Assembly (NCBI GenBank): GCA_035652235.1
Contig: DASREE010000014.1
Coordinates: 154,210 to 218,209, forward strand
Length of the DNA stretch: 64,000 nt
From: PALSA-612 sp035652235
GTDB lineage: Bacteria > Actinomycetota > Thermoleophilia > Gaiellales > Gaiellaceae
Direction of reading: 5' to 3'
How positions within the stretch are numbered: position 1 is the stretch's first letter; every line of letters begins with the position of its first letter. The position numbers and the translations under genes are program-made. The notes below the pieces were generated by a model. It saw only the letters and a program-made list of their open reading frames with translations, did no database searches and had not been told where the DNA came from. Below are positions 26,418 through 34,174 of the stretch, in pieces.

Positions 26418-27089
26418 GTGCGTCCCCTGGCGTGGAAGCTCGCGGGCGTCTCGGCGGCTGTCGCCGCGGCCGGCGTGCTCATCGGCTTCTACATCGCCGG
26501 CTACCTGGTCGGCAACACGCCGTCCTTCCGGCCGGCGGTGCGGGCCGGCGCCCGCCCGACGGTCGACCTGACCCTGCAGACCGTCGCCGCCGTCGGCCCC
26601 GAGCTCGCTCCCCATCCCGACTGGGTGTCCTTCCTCGTCCGCGACGCCGCCGGCCGCTGGCGCCACACGACCGTGTGGCGCCTGCCGGCGCACGCGACCG
26701 TGCACGTGACGATCTACAACTTCGACGGCGCGAGCGGCCTCCGCAACCCGTTCCTCGGCCGCCCCCAGGGCCTCGTGGGCGCCGAGCTCGTCGACGGGAA
26801 GCCGCTCGTGGTCATGCCGCCGGACCAGCCGTCGCACACCTTCGCCGTCCCGGCCCTCGGCATCCTCGTGCCCATCGCGCCCGTCGCCGACGACGCGAAG
26901 AACCAGTGCGGCTACGCGCCGTGCTCCCTGTCGATGGCGCACCGCACCATCCGCTTCACCTTCCGCACCGGCGCGCCGGGCCACTACCGCTGGCAGTGCT
27001 TCGTCCCGTGCGCCGCCGGGTTCATGTACGGCTTCGGCGGCCCGATGCAGACGATCGGGTACATGGACGGCTTCCTCGACGTCGTCTGA
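26418..27089 (+). CDS. Membrane-anchored cupredoxin-like protein, CuA-like site degenerate
   Basis: 223 residues: one N-terminal membrane helix (~8-32) and an outside domain ending in CFVPCAAGFMYGFGG and YMDGFLDVV. The spacing CxxxC matches the CuA loop of oxidase subunit II, but the following His and Met positions hold Phe and Gly, so a normal CuA centre is not expected. The gene is first in the oxidase operon, 4 bases before ctaC. It may be an assembly or copper-handling factor, or a structural subunit related to subunit II. GTG 26418 has GGGGAG upstream. Confidence 0.7.
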   Translation: MRPLAWKLAGVSAAVAAAGVLIGFYIAGYLVGNTPSFRPAVRAGARPTVDLTLQTVAAVGPELAPHPDWVSFLVRDAAGRWRHTTVWRLPAHATVHVTIYNFDGASGLRNPFLGRPQGLVGAELVDGKPLVVMPPDQPSHTFAVPALGILVPIAPVADDAKNQCGYAPCSLSMAHRTIRFTFRTGAPGHYRWQCFVPCAAGFMYGFGGPMQTIGYMDGFLDVV

Positions 27090-27093
27090 CGCG

Positions 27094-27960
27094 ATGGCGA
27101 GCATCGAGGAAGCAGGCGCAGTCAGGCCGGGCGACGTCCCACACGGCCGACGGTTCCTCGCGCTCTGGCTCGTCCTGAGTGCGATCGCGACGCCGCTCGT
27201 CGCCGTCTTCCTCGGTCCGGCGATCCCGCCCGGTAACGGCAGCGCCCAGGCGACCGAGCAGGTGTTCGACAACCAGGTGATGGTGTCGGTCGTCACGCCG
27301 GTCTGTATCCTCGTCGTCCTCTTCCTCGTCTACGCGCTCGTCAGCTTCCGCGCGCGTGGGGCCGAGGCCGTCGACGGGCCGCCCGTCCGCGGCGACTGGA
27401 GGATCCAGATCCTGTGGGTGGTCGTCACGACCTCCACGGTCCTGTTCCTCGCCGGCTTCGGCACCTACGAGCTCCTGCAGAGCGGCTCCGGCGGCGGCCA
27501 GGGGCCGACCGCCGCCTTCCTCCCGCCCGACCACGGCAAGGCGATGGACGTGCAGGTGATCGCGCAGCAGTGGGAGTTCACCTTCCGCTACCCGACGTAC
27601 GGCGGCGTCGAGACGCCGCATCTCGTGCTGCCTGCGAACACGCTCGTCCGGCTCCACGTCACGTCGCTCGACGCGGTGCACTCCTTCTGGGCCTACCAGC
27701 TCGGCGTGAAGGCGGACGCGAACCCCGGCAGCGACAACGTCGTCTACGTGCAGCTGAAAGGGCCGCGCACGTTCGAGATCCACTGCGCCGAGCTGTGCGG
27801 GCTCTGGCACGGCTACATGTTCGACACGGGCCGCGTCGTCCCGCAGCGCGAGTTCGCCTCGTGGATCGCACAGCAGCAGTCGTACTTCGGGCCGGTCGTC
27901 AAGTACCTGCCCCCGTACTCGACCCACTACCTTCCCGACCCCCAGCTGCGCGCTGGATGA
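27094..27960 (+). CDS. ctaC: Cytochrome c oxidase subunit II
   Basis: 288 residues. Two membrane helices (about 22-45 and 62-85, with a third hydrophobic stretch near 105-125), then the CuA domain. The copper ligands are H196 in VHSFW and C231, C235, H239 and M242 in CAELCGLWHGYM. The aromatic electron-entry strand is QWEFTFRYP. It accepts electrons from a cytochrome c and passes them to heme a in CtaD. No fused cytochrome c domain is present, so the donor is separate; the diheme cytochrome near 1 kb is one candidate. Confidence 0.95.
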   Translation: MASIEEAGAVRPGDVPHGRRFLALWLVLSAIATPLVAVFLGPAIPPGNGSAQATEQVFDNQVMVSVVTPVCILVVLFLVYALVSFRARGAEAVDGPPVRGDWRIQILWVVVTTSTVLFLAGFGTYELLQSGSGGGQGPTAAFLPPDHGKAMDVQVIAQQWEFTFRYPTYGGVETPHLVLPANTLVRLHVTSLDAVHSFWAYQLGVKADANPGSDNVVYVQLKGPRTFEIHCAELCGLWHGYMFDTGRVVPQREFASWIAQQQSYFGPVVKYLPPYSTHYLPDPQLRAG

Positions 27961-27982
27961 GCCGCAGCCGAAAGGAGTGACC

Positions 27983-28069
27983 GTGACACGGACGCCGGCC
28001 CAGCCGACGGCTCGCCCGCCCGTTCCCCTGCTCGCAGGGCAGACGGTCGAGCGCGGGGAGCGCCGGTGA
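27983..28069 (+). CDS. 28-residue peptide between ctaC and ctaD
   Basis: GTG at 27983 is preceded by AAAGGAG (27971-27977) at good spacing, one of the strongest ribosome binding sites in the window. It encodes 28 residues, Pro- and Arg-rich with no membrane segment, ending in TGA that overlaps the ctaD GTG (GTGA at 28066-28069). It is not in frame with ctaD. It may be a translational-coupling leader that delivers ribosomes to ctaD, or a tiny oxidase-associated peptide. No family was recognised. Confidence 0.55.
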   Translation: MTRTPAQPTARPPVPLLAGQTVERGERR

Positions 28070-29955
28070 GCGCGGACGCAGTCGCCGTCCGCCCGTCTGC
28101 CTGGCGGCGCCTGATCGGGTTCAACGTCCTCACCGGCGTGCTGCTCGGCGTGGGCGGCTACTACCTCGGCTGGTTCGTCGGCCACCAGGTCAACGGGGCG
28201 AGCCTCGCCTACTTCGGCGACATCGACCAGAACGACCTGTCCATCTTCCTCGGCTACTTCCTCGGGGTGGTCGGCTTCCTCGTCGGCCTCGGCTTCGCCA
28301 ACTACCCGCTCGCACGTCTCCGCGGCTACCCGCCGTCGCTGCGCGAGAAGGAGACCGAGGGAGTCGGGCGCTACTTCGGCCTGTGCACCGACCACAAGGT
28401 GGTCGGCATCCAGTACCTGGCCGGCATCGGCCTCTTCTTCTTCATCGGCGGGCTGAACGCGATGCTGATCCGGGTCGAGCTGCTGCGGCCGAACGCCCAG
28501 GTCTTCCCCGCCGGCCAGTACCTGACCCTGGTCGGGATGCACGGCACGATGATGATGGGGATGATGACGAGCGCGATCCTCGGCCCGTTCGCGAACTACT
28601 TCGTGCCGCTGATGATCGGTGCCCGGCGGATGGCGTTCCCGCGGATCGAGGCGCTCACCTTCTGGCTGCTGATGGCCGCCGGGGCGATTCTGACGACCAC
28701 CATCTTCTTCGGCGGCTTCCCGACCGGCTGGACCGGCTACGAGCCGCTCAACGACCAGGCGAACGGGGGTATGGACGCGTACATCGTCTTCTTCGCCCTC
28801 GTCGGCCTGTCCATGACGCTGCTCGGCCTGAACATGATCGCGACGATCGTGACCATGCGCGCCCCGGGGCTGACGTGGTCGCGCCTGCCGATCTTCTGCT
28901 GGGGCGTCCTCTCGACCGCCGTGCTGATGGTGCTGGCGGCGCCCGTGCTGATCGCGGCGCTCGGGATGGCCATGCTCGACCGCACCGCGCAGACGACGTT
29001 CTTCATCCCGAGCGGCGGCGGCAGCCAGTACCTGTACGAGAACCTCTTCTGGGTGTTCGGGCACCCCGAGGTGTACATCCTCGCCCTGCCCGGCTTCGCC
29101 ATCGTGCTCGAGCTCCTGCCGGTGTTCAGCCGCAAGCCGCTGTGGGGCTACCGGCTCGCCGTCGCCGGCCTGCTCGGCGTCACGCTCCTCTCCTGGATGG
29201 TGTGGCAGCACCACCTGTTCGTGAGCGGGATCAACAGCGACCTGCGCCCCTTCTACATGCTCTCCACGGAGCTGATCTCGATCCCGACCGGCTTCACCTT
29301 CGTCTGCGGCCTGATGACGATGTGGCGCGGCCGGATCCGCCTCACCGTGCCGATGCTCTTCTGCCTCGCCTGGTTCTTCAACTTCCTGGTCGGGGGACTG
29401 TCCGGCGTCTTCCTGTCCGACGTGCCGAGCGACGTGACGACGCACGGCAGCTTCTTCTCGATGGCCCACTTCCACTACACGATCATGGGCGGGCTGATCT
29501 TCACCTTCTTCGCGGCGATCTACTACTGGCTGCCGAAGATGACCGGGCTCGAGCTCGACGAGCGGCTCGGGAAGATCCACTTCTGGTCGATGTTCGTCGC
29601 CTTCAACTCGACCTTCGCGCCGCTCTTTGCCGTCGGCTTCCTGGGGCAGCCACGGCGCGTCGTCACCTACCCGGCCCACCTCCAGTTCCTCAACGACTGG
29701 GTGTCGGCCTCCGCCTTCGTGCTCGGGCTGTCCATGCTCGTCTTCCTCGGCAACCTCGTCTGGTCGCTCGTCTTCGCCCGCGTCCGCGCGGCCCCGAACC
29801 CGTGGGCGTCGCGGTCGCTCGAGTGGCAGCTGCCCTCGCCCGTGCCGGTGCACGACTTCGACCGGATCCCCGTCATCAGCGGCGATCCCTACGCCTACGG
29901 CGAGCCGGCGCAGCCCGTCGCCGCCCCCGCGCCGGCGGGAGGGAGGGCGAGGTGA
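28066..29955 (+). CDS. ctaD: Cytochrome c oxidase subunit I, long form
   Basis: 629 residues of a heme-copper oxidase core. The low-spin heme ligands are H159 (VGMHGTMMMG) and H470, the CuB site is H333 and Y337 of GHPEVY plus H382/H383, and the heme a3 ligand is H468 in HFHY. About 60-65 extra residues precede the canonical core and include one or two hydrophobic segments. The usual D-channel Asp (APDMAFPR) is Arg188 in GARRMAFPR, and the usual K-channel Lys (PTGIK) is Thr411 in IPTGFT. E335 is kept. It reduces O2 to water and may pump protons by a modified route. Coupled to the 28-aa peptide and to ctaE by GTGA overlaps. Confidence 0.95.
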   Translation: MSADAVAVRPSAWRRLIGFNVLTGVLLGVGGYYLGWFVGHQVNGASLAYFGDIDQNDLSIFLGYFLGVVGFLVGLGFANYPLARLRGYPPSLREKETEGVGRYFGLCTDHKVVGIQYLAGIGLFFFIGGLNAMLIRVELLRPNAQVFPAGQYLTLVGMHGTMMMGMMTSAILGPFANYFVPLMIGARRMAFPRIEALTFWLLMAAGAILTTTIFFGGFPTGWTGYEPLNDQANGGMDAYIVFFALVGLSMTLLGLNMIATIVTMRAPGLTWSRLPIFCWGVLSTAVLMVLAAPVLIAALGMAMLDRTAQTTFFIPSGGGSQYLYENLFWVFGHPEVYILALPGFAIVLELLPVFSRKPLWGYRLAVAGLLGVTLLSWMVWQHHLFVSGINSDLRPFYMLSTELISIPTGFTFVCGLMTMWRGRIRLTVPMLFCLAWFFNFLVGGLSGVFLSDVPSDVTTHGSFFSMAHFHYTIMGGLIFTFFAAIYYWLPKMTGLELDERLGKIHFWSMFVAFNSTFAPLFAVGFLGQPRRVVTYPAHLQFLNDWVSASAFVLGLSMLVFLGNLVWSLVFARVRAAPNPWASRSLEWQLPSPVPVHDFDRIPVISGDPYAYGEPAQPVAAPAPAGGRAR

Positions 29956-30626
29956 GCGAGCTCGCGCAGGAGATCGCCGCCCACGAGCAGGTCGAGCGGG
30001 AGCCGCCGGAGCTCCTCGGGCGCAACCTGAGCTCGGCCGGCCATCTGCTCGCCAGCGCCACCGCCTTCTTCTTCCTCGCCTTCGTCTTCGCCTACTTCTA
30101 CCTCCGCTCGCTCGACAACGCCGGTCTGTGGCGTCCGAAGCACGTCGACCCCTCGCAGACGCTCGGCGCGCTCGTCATGGCTTTCGCCGTGGCGAGCGCC
30201 GTCGGCGTCCGCCTCGGGCTCGCCGATCACCGGGATGGCCGGCGAACGGCGTGGCACTGGAAGGGCGCCGCCGCGCTCGCCCTCGGCGTCGCCTCGATCG
30301 TCCTGCAGGTGGTGGAGTGGACGACCGTCGGCTTCGGCCCGGCCGACGGCGGCTACGCGAGCGTGTTCGTCGGCTGGACCGCCTTCTCCGTCCTGTTCGT
30401 CGCAGGGACGATGTTCTGGCTGGAGACGATCCTGGCCACGTCGCTTCGCCACCGGCGCGTGGCGGCGCTCGCGCCCGGCGAGGCCGTCGGCGAGGCGAGC
30501 CGCTTTCGCCCGGACGTGGCCGGCGCCTCCCTGCTCGTGCGGCCAGGCCTCGAGGCGCTCTCCTTCTACTGGAGCTTCCTGGCGGGGATCGGCGTCGTCG
30601 CCTGGATCCTCCTCTACCTTGCCTAG
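29952..30626 (+). CDS. ctaE: Cytochrome c oxidase subunit III
   Basis: 224 residues with about five membrane helices, fitting the short actinobacterial form of subunit III. Landmarks are NLSSAGHLLASATAFFFLAF in the first helix and FYWSFLAGIGVVAWILLY at the end. The charged helix VEWTTVGF stands in for the usual WEY segment. It stabilises the core and may assist proton uptake. GTG 29952 overlaps the ctaD stop (GTGA), so expression is coupled. Confidence 0.88.
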   Translation: MSELAQEIAAHEQVEREPPELLGRNLSSAGHLLASATAFFFLAFVFAYFYLRSLDNAGLWRPKHVDPSQTLGALVMAFAVASAVGVRLGLADHRDGRRTAWHWKGAAALALGVASIVLQVVEWTTVGFGPADGGYASVFVGWTAFSVLFVAGTMFWLETILATSLRHRRVAALAPGEAVGEASRFRPDVAGASLLVRPGLEALSFYWSFLAGIGVVAWILLYLA

Positions 30627-30632
30627 ACGGCC

Positions 30633-31505
30633 GTGCCGAGCCTGACGAGCCCCGCCGCCTGGCCGGTGGAGCCGCCGCTCTTCCTCGTCGTGGCGGCGGC
30701 CGCCCTGTACTGGCTCGGCGGCCGGCGCCGGGTGTCCGCCCGCCGTGGAGAGCTCGGCTCGCGCGCCCGGGCGGCCTGCTTCTACCTCGGGCTCGCGGTC
30801 GTCGCCGGGGCCCTCGACTCGCCGCTCGACCCGCTCGCCGAGCGCCTGTTCGCGGCGCACATGCTGCAGCACGTCCTGCTCCTCAGCGTGGCGCCCGTCC
30901 TCGTCCTCCTCGGCGCTCCCTGGGGCCGGGTGTGGCAGCCGCTCCCGCTCGGCCTGCGCCGCAGGACGGCGAGGGCCGTCGCGCACGGTCGCGGCGCCCG
31001 CCCGCTGCGCGCCGCGGCAGGCGGCGTGTCGCGGCCCGCCGTCGCCTGGCTCCTGTTCAACGCCGACCTCGTCGCCTGGCACGTGCCCGCCCTCTACGAC
31101 GCGACGCTGCGCAGCCGGGCCGCGCACGACCTGGAGCACGCCCTGTTCTTCTGTACGGCCCTCGTTTTCTGGGCCTGCGTGCTCGACTCGCCGCCCCTGC
31201 GGGCCCGGCTCGACTGGCTCCGGCGGGCGGTCTTCGTCACCTCGGGCCTCGCGGTCGGCTGGGTGCTCGCGATCGTGCTCGCCTTCTCGCCGTCACCGCT
31301 GTACGAGGCGTACGCCTCGCTGCCGAGCCGTCCGGGCGGCCTGTCGGCGCTCGGCGACCAGCAGATCGCGGCCGGCGTGATGTGGGTGCCGGGGTCGCTC
31401 GTCTACTCGGTCGCGTTCCTGTTCTTCCTCTATCGTTGGCTGGAGCCGGCCAGCGCGGGCCGCCGCCCGCCGGGACGGCGGCCCGGCCCTGCCGGAGGCA
31501 CCTGA
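30633..31505 (+). CDS. ctaG: Cytochrome c oxidase assembly protein CtaG (caa3 type)
   Basis: 290 residues with about seven membrane helices, matching the Caa3_CtaG family (PF09678). Family His-rich segments are visible in AAHMLQHVLLLSVAPVLV, VAWHVPALYDATL and LEHALFFCTALVFW. Members help insert copper into the oxidase. It starts 7 bases after ctaE. The C-terminal tail is Pro/Gly/Arg-rich. Confidence 0.88.
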   Translation: MPSLTSPAAWPVEPPLFLVVAAAALYWLGGRRRVSARRGELGSRARAACFYLGLAVVAGALDSPLDPLAERLFAAHMLQHVLLLSVAPVLVLLGAPWGRVWQPLPLGLRRRTARAVAHGRGARPLRAAAGGVSRPAVAWLLFNADLVAWHVPALYDATLRSRAAHDLEHALFFCTALVFWACVLDSPPLRARLDWLRRAVFVTSGLAVGWVLAIVLAFSPSPLYEAYASLPSRPGGLSALGDQQIAAGVMWVPGSLVYSVAFLFFLYRWLEPASAGRRPPGRRPGPAGGT

Positions 31506-31526
31506 TCGAATCGGGGAGGTGATCTC

Positions 31527-31670
31527 GTGGAGTCGACGCTCGCAGCGCACTTCCTCGCCGGCTCGATCCTCAGCTGGGCGCTGCCCATCGCGCTCGTGCT
31601 CGCAGTTGGCCTCTACTGGGGGCTGCTCATGCGGCGCTCGACGGGAACGCGCGCAGGCAAGATGGAGTGA
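31527..31670 (+). CDS. 47-residue single-span membrane peptide in the oxidase operon
   Basis: GTG 31527 has a strong GGGGAGGT ribosome site (31513-31520). The product has a short outside N-terminus, one helix (about residues 15-35, WALPIALVLAVGLYWGLLM) and a basic tail RRSTGTRAGKME. It ends directly against the SCO gene start (TGA then GTG). The size, topology and place between ctaG and sco suggest a small oxidase subunit or assembly peptide comparable in style to CtaJ/CcoS-like peptides. No family can be assigned from sequence alone. Confidence 0.75.
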   Translation: MESTLAAHFLAGSILSWALPIALVLAVGLYWGLLMRRSTGTRAGKME

Positions 31671-32345
31671 GTGAGGGTGGTCGCCCGGCCCCACGGACCG
31701 CTGCCCGGCAGCATCTCCGCCCGGCACGTCGCAGCGGCGGTGCTGGCCGCCGCGCTCGTCGGCGTCGGGCTCGGCGTGGCGCTGCACGAGCTCCGCTCGG
31801 GCGGCGCGCCGGCGGCGAGCCGGCTGCCCGCCTTCCACGGACAGGCCGTCTGGGCCTCCGGCGAGCGTCCTGCACCGCGCTTTACGCTCCGCGACGAGCG
31901 CGGCGCGCCCCTCTCCCTCTCCTCGCTGCGCGGCCGGCCGGTGCTGCTCACGTTCCTCGACTCGCGCTGCCGCAACCAGTGCCCGGTCGAGGGCAGGGAG
32001 CTCGCCTCGGTCTTCACCCGCCTGCCCGCCGCGAGCCGGCCCGCGCTCCTCGTCGTGAGCGTCGACCCGCGCGGCGACACCCCCGCGAGCATCCGCCATG
32101 CGATGCGGTCGTGGGGGCTCGCCGGTCGCTGGCGCTGGCACTGGCTGAACGGCAGCCGCGCACAGCTCGAGCAGGTCTGGCGCGCCTACGGGATCACGGT
32201 CGACCCTGCCTCGGGCGACATCGTCCACAGCCTCGTGCTGTACCTGATCGACCGGCGCGGCGACGAGCGCACGGCGTACCTGTTCCCCTTCCTCCCGGGC
32301 TTCCTGCAGCGAGACCTCGCCGCCCTCGCCCGCGCGGGCGCGTGA
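31671..32345 (+). CDS. SCO1/SenC copper chaperone
   Basis: 224 residues: N-terminal membrane anchor (~18-40) and a thioredoxin-fold domain outside. The copper ligands are the cysteines in CRNQCP (CxxxC) and the distal His in IVHSLVLYLID. The family delivers copper to the CuA site of CtaC. The usual CxxxCP motif is kept. The gene lies directly after the 47-aa peptide and overlaps ctaB by four bases (GTGA). Confidence 0.9.
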   Translation: MRVVARPHGPLPGSISARHVAAAVLAAALVGVGLGVALHELRSGGAPAASRLPAFHGQAVWASGERPAPRFTLRDERGAPLSLSSLRGRPVLLTFLDSRCRNQCPVEGRELASVFTRLPAASRPALLVVSVDPRGDTPASIRHAMRSWGLAGRWRWHWLNGSRAQLEQVWRAYGITVDPASGDIVHSLVLYLIDRRGDERTAYLFPFLPGFLQRDLAALARAGA

Positions 32346-33535
32346 GCCAGGCGGCGGCGCCGGGGCTGGCTCTGCGCCTGACCGCGCTCGCGGCGGCGGC
32401 CGCGTCGCTGCTCGCGGTCGCGAGCGGCGCCAGCGCCGGAGGCGGCTCGCCGCACCGTCTGCTCGGGGCGCTGACCGTGCCGCCGTTGCTCGCGCTCGTG
32501 GTCGCAGCCGCAGCGGCGCACCGGCGGCTGCGGGCCGTGTCCGCCGCGGCGCTCGCGCTCGTCGCCGCCGCCGCGGCCGTGACCGACCCGCCCTTGCACC
32601 TGGCGCTGGCGGCGCTCGCCTTCGCGGCCACCGCCTCGACCTGTGCGGCGACCTTCCGTGGGGGCCGCGCCGCGCCCGGACGCCTGCGCGACTACGCCAC
32701 CTTGACGAAGCCGCGGATCATGACGCTGCTCCTGCTCACCGGCGCGTGCGGCATGGTGGTCGGCGCCCGGGGGGCTCCAGACCCGGCGCGGCTCGTGCTC
32801 ATGCTGCTCGGGCTGGGGCTCGCGTGCGGGGGCGCGAGCGCCCTCAACCACGTGCTCGACCGCGACATCGACCGGCTGATGGGGCCGAGGACCGCCCGCC
32901 GTCCGGTCGCCGCCGGGCGCCTGCCGGCTCCGCGCGCCCTCGAGTTCGGCCTCGCCCTCTCGGCCGCATCCTTCGTGCTGCTCGGCTCGACCGTGAACCT
33001 GCTCGCGGCGGTGCTCGCGCTCGCCGGCAACCTCTTCTACGTCGTCGTCTACACCCGCTACCTCAAGCGCCGCAGCCCGCTCAACATCGTGCTCGGCGGT
33101 GCCGCCGGGGCCGTGCCGCCGGTCGTCGGCTACGCGGCCGCGACCGGCAGCCTGGCGCTTCCGGCCCTGTGGCTGTTCGTGATCGTGTTCCTGTGGACGC
33201 CGCCGCATTTCTGGTCGCTCGCGCTCCTGCTGCGCGAGCAGTACGCGGCGGCACGCGTCCCCATGCTGCCGGTCGTGCGCGGCGAGTCGGTCACGCGCCG
33301 GCGCATCGTCTGGTACACGGTCTCGCTCGTCGCCTTCACCGCCGTCCCGGTCGCGACCGGGTCGTTCGGCCTCGTCTACGGCGTCGGAGCCGCCGTGCTC
33401 GGAGCGGCGTTCCTCGCGCTCTCGCTGGCGCTGCGGCGCACGGGAGGACGGCGGGGGGCCGCGGCCGCCTTCCACGGCTCGCTGCTCTACCTCGCCCTCC
33501 TGTTCGTGCTCGCCGCGGTCGACGTGGCGACGTAG
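32342..33535 (+). CDS. ctaB: Protoheme IX farnesyltransferase (heme o synthase) with N-terminal membrane extension
   Basis: 397 residues. The C-terminal ~290 are CtaB/CyoE: DYATLTKPRIMTLLLLT, NHVLDRDIDRLM (first Asp-rich motif), RRPVAAGRLP, YTRYLKRRSPLNIVLGG and WTPPHFWSLAL. It attaches farnesyl to heme b, making heme o for the oxidase. The first ~100 residues are an extra region with about four hydrophobic helices and His in SPHRLLGAL and PPLHLALAAL, resembling half of a CtaA (heme A synthase) bundle. No separate ctaA is in the window. Confidence 0.9.
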   Translation: MSQAAAPGLALRLTALAAAAASLLAVASGASAGGGSPHRLLGALTVPPLLALVVAAAAAHRRLRAVSAAALALVAAAAAVTDPPLHLALAALAFAATASTCAATFRGGRAAPGRLRDYATLTKPRIMTLLLLTGACGMVVGARGAPDPARLVLMLLGLGLACGGASALNHVLDRDIDRLMGPRTARRPVAAGRLPAPRALEFGLALSAASFVLLGSTVNLLAAVLALAGNLFYVVVYTRYLKRRSPLNIVLGGAAGAVPPVVGYAAATGSLALPALWLFVIVFLWTPPHFWSLALLLREQYAAARVPMLPVVRGESVTRRRIVWYTVSLVAFTAVPVATGSFGLVYGVGAAVLGAAFLALSLALRRTGGRRGAAAAFHGSLLYLALLFVLAAVDVAT

Positions 33536-33558
33536 GCGCGGTGGCCGAGGCGGGGCCG

Positions 33559-34062
33559 TCAGGGGCCCGGGCGGGCGGAGATCGACGGCCGCGCGCGCCG
33601 CACGACGTCGAGCACGTCCCACATGCGCGCCTGCTCCTCGCCCGGGACGAGGCTCGCGATCCGGTACGAGCCCGTGCGGGAGGCGACGAACGAGAACGTG
33701 GCCCTCGAGCCCGGGGCGAGGCCGGCGAGCGGCTGCGGCGTCGAGGCGCCGGGGAAGGCGGGTCGCACGGACAGCGCTCCGCGGACGACGGCGCAGGAGG
33801 CGCGCCGCGCGCCGCGGTTCTCGCAGTCGACGATCACCCGCCATCCCAGCGGCACGGTCACGAGCAGCTCGCCGCGGCCGTACCCGTCGAAGTCGAAGCC
33901 CCCGTTGGCACCGCCGAGCCCGGCGGCGAGCGTCAGCCGCACGGTATGCGTACGGGCGTTCCAGGCGAGCCATCGCCACGGGGAAGGCCGCCCCGCCGAC
34001 GCCGCCACCGCGCCCACGCAGACGAGCACGAGCAGCGGGCCGCCGAGTGCGACGCGACGCAT
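33559..34062 (-). CDS. Secreted cupredoxin-like (sulfocyanin-like) protein lacking copper ligands
   Basis: 167 residues with a signal peptide or anchor (1-~23) and a beta-rich domain: FDFDGYGRGELLVTVPLGW, an internal Cys pair, and the ending GSYRIASLVPGEEQARMWDVLDVV. The spacing of the last strand resembles the sulfocyanin copper loop (Cys, GH, M), but the Cys and His positions are Ser/Ala and Glu and only Met remains. A type 1 copper centre is unlikely. The gene converges on the oxidase operon. TAGCAT lies 8 bases before its ATG. The fold call is inference. Confidence 0.5.
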   Translation of the reverse strand: MRRVALGGPLLVLVCVGAVAASAGRPSPWRWLAWNARTHTVRLTLAAGLGGANGGFDFDGYGRGELLVTVPLGWRVIVDCENRGARRASCAVVRGALSVRPAFPGASTPQPLAGLAPGSRATFSFVASRTGSYRIASLVPGEEQARMWDVLDVVRRARPSISARPGP

Positions 34063-34174
34063 CGGCGCGGATGCTACCGCCCTCGCCCCGGCCGCCGGCG
34101 GCCGGGGTGAGCGGCCGTGAGGATTCTGTAAGCGCCGCCGGAGCGCGCAGGCTGCTCCGCCATACTGACGTCCG

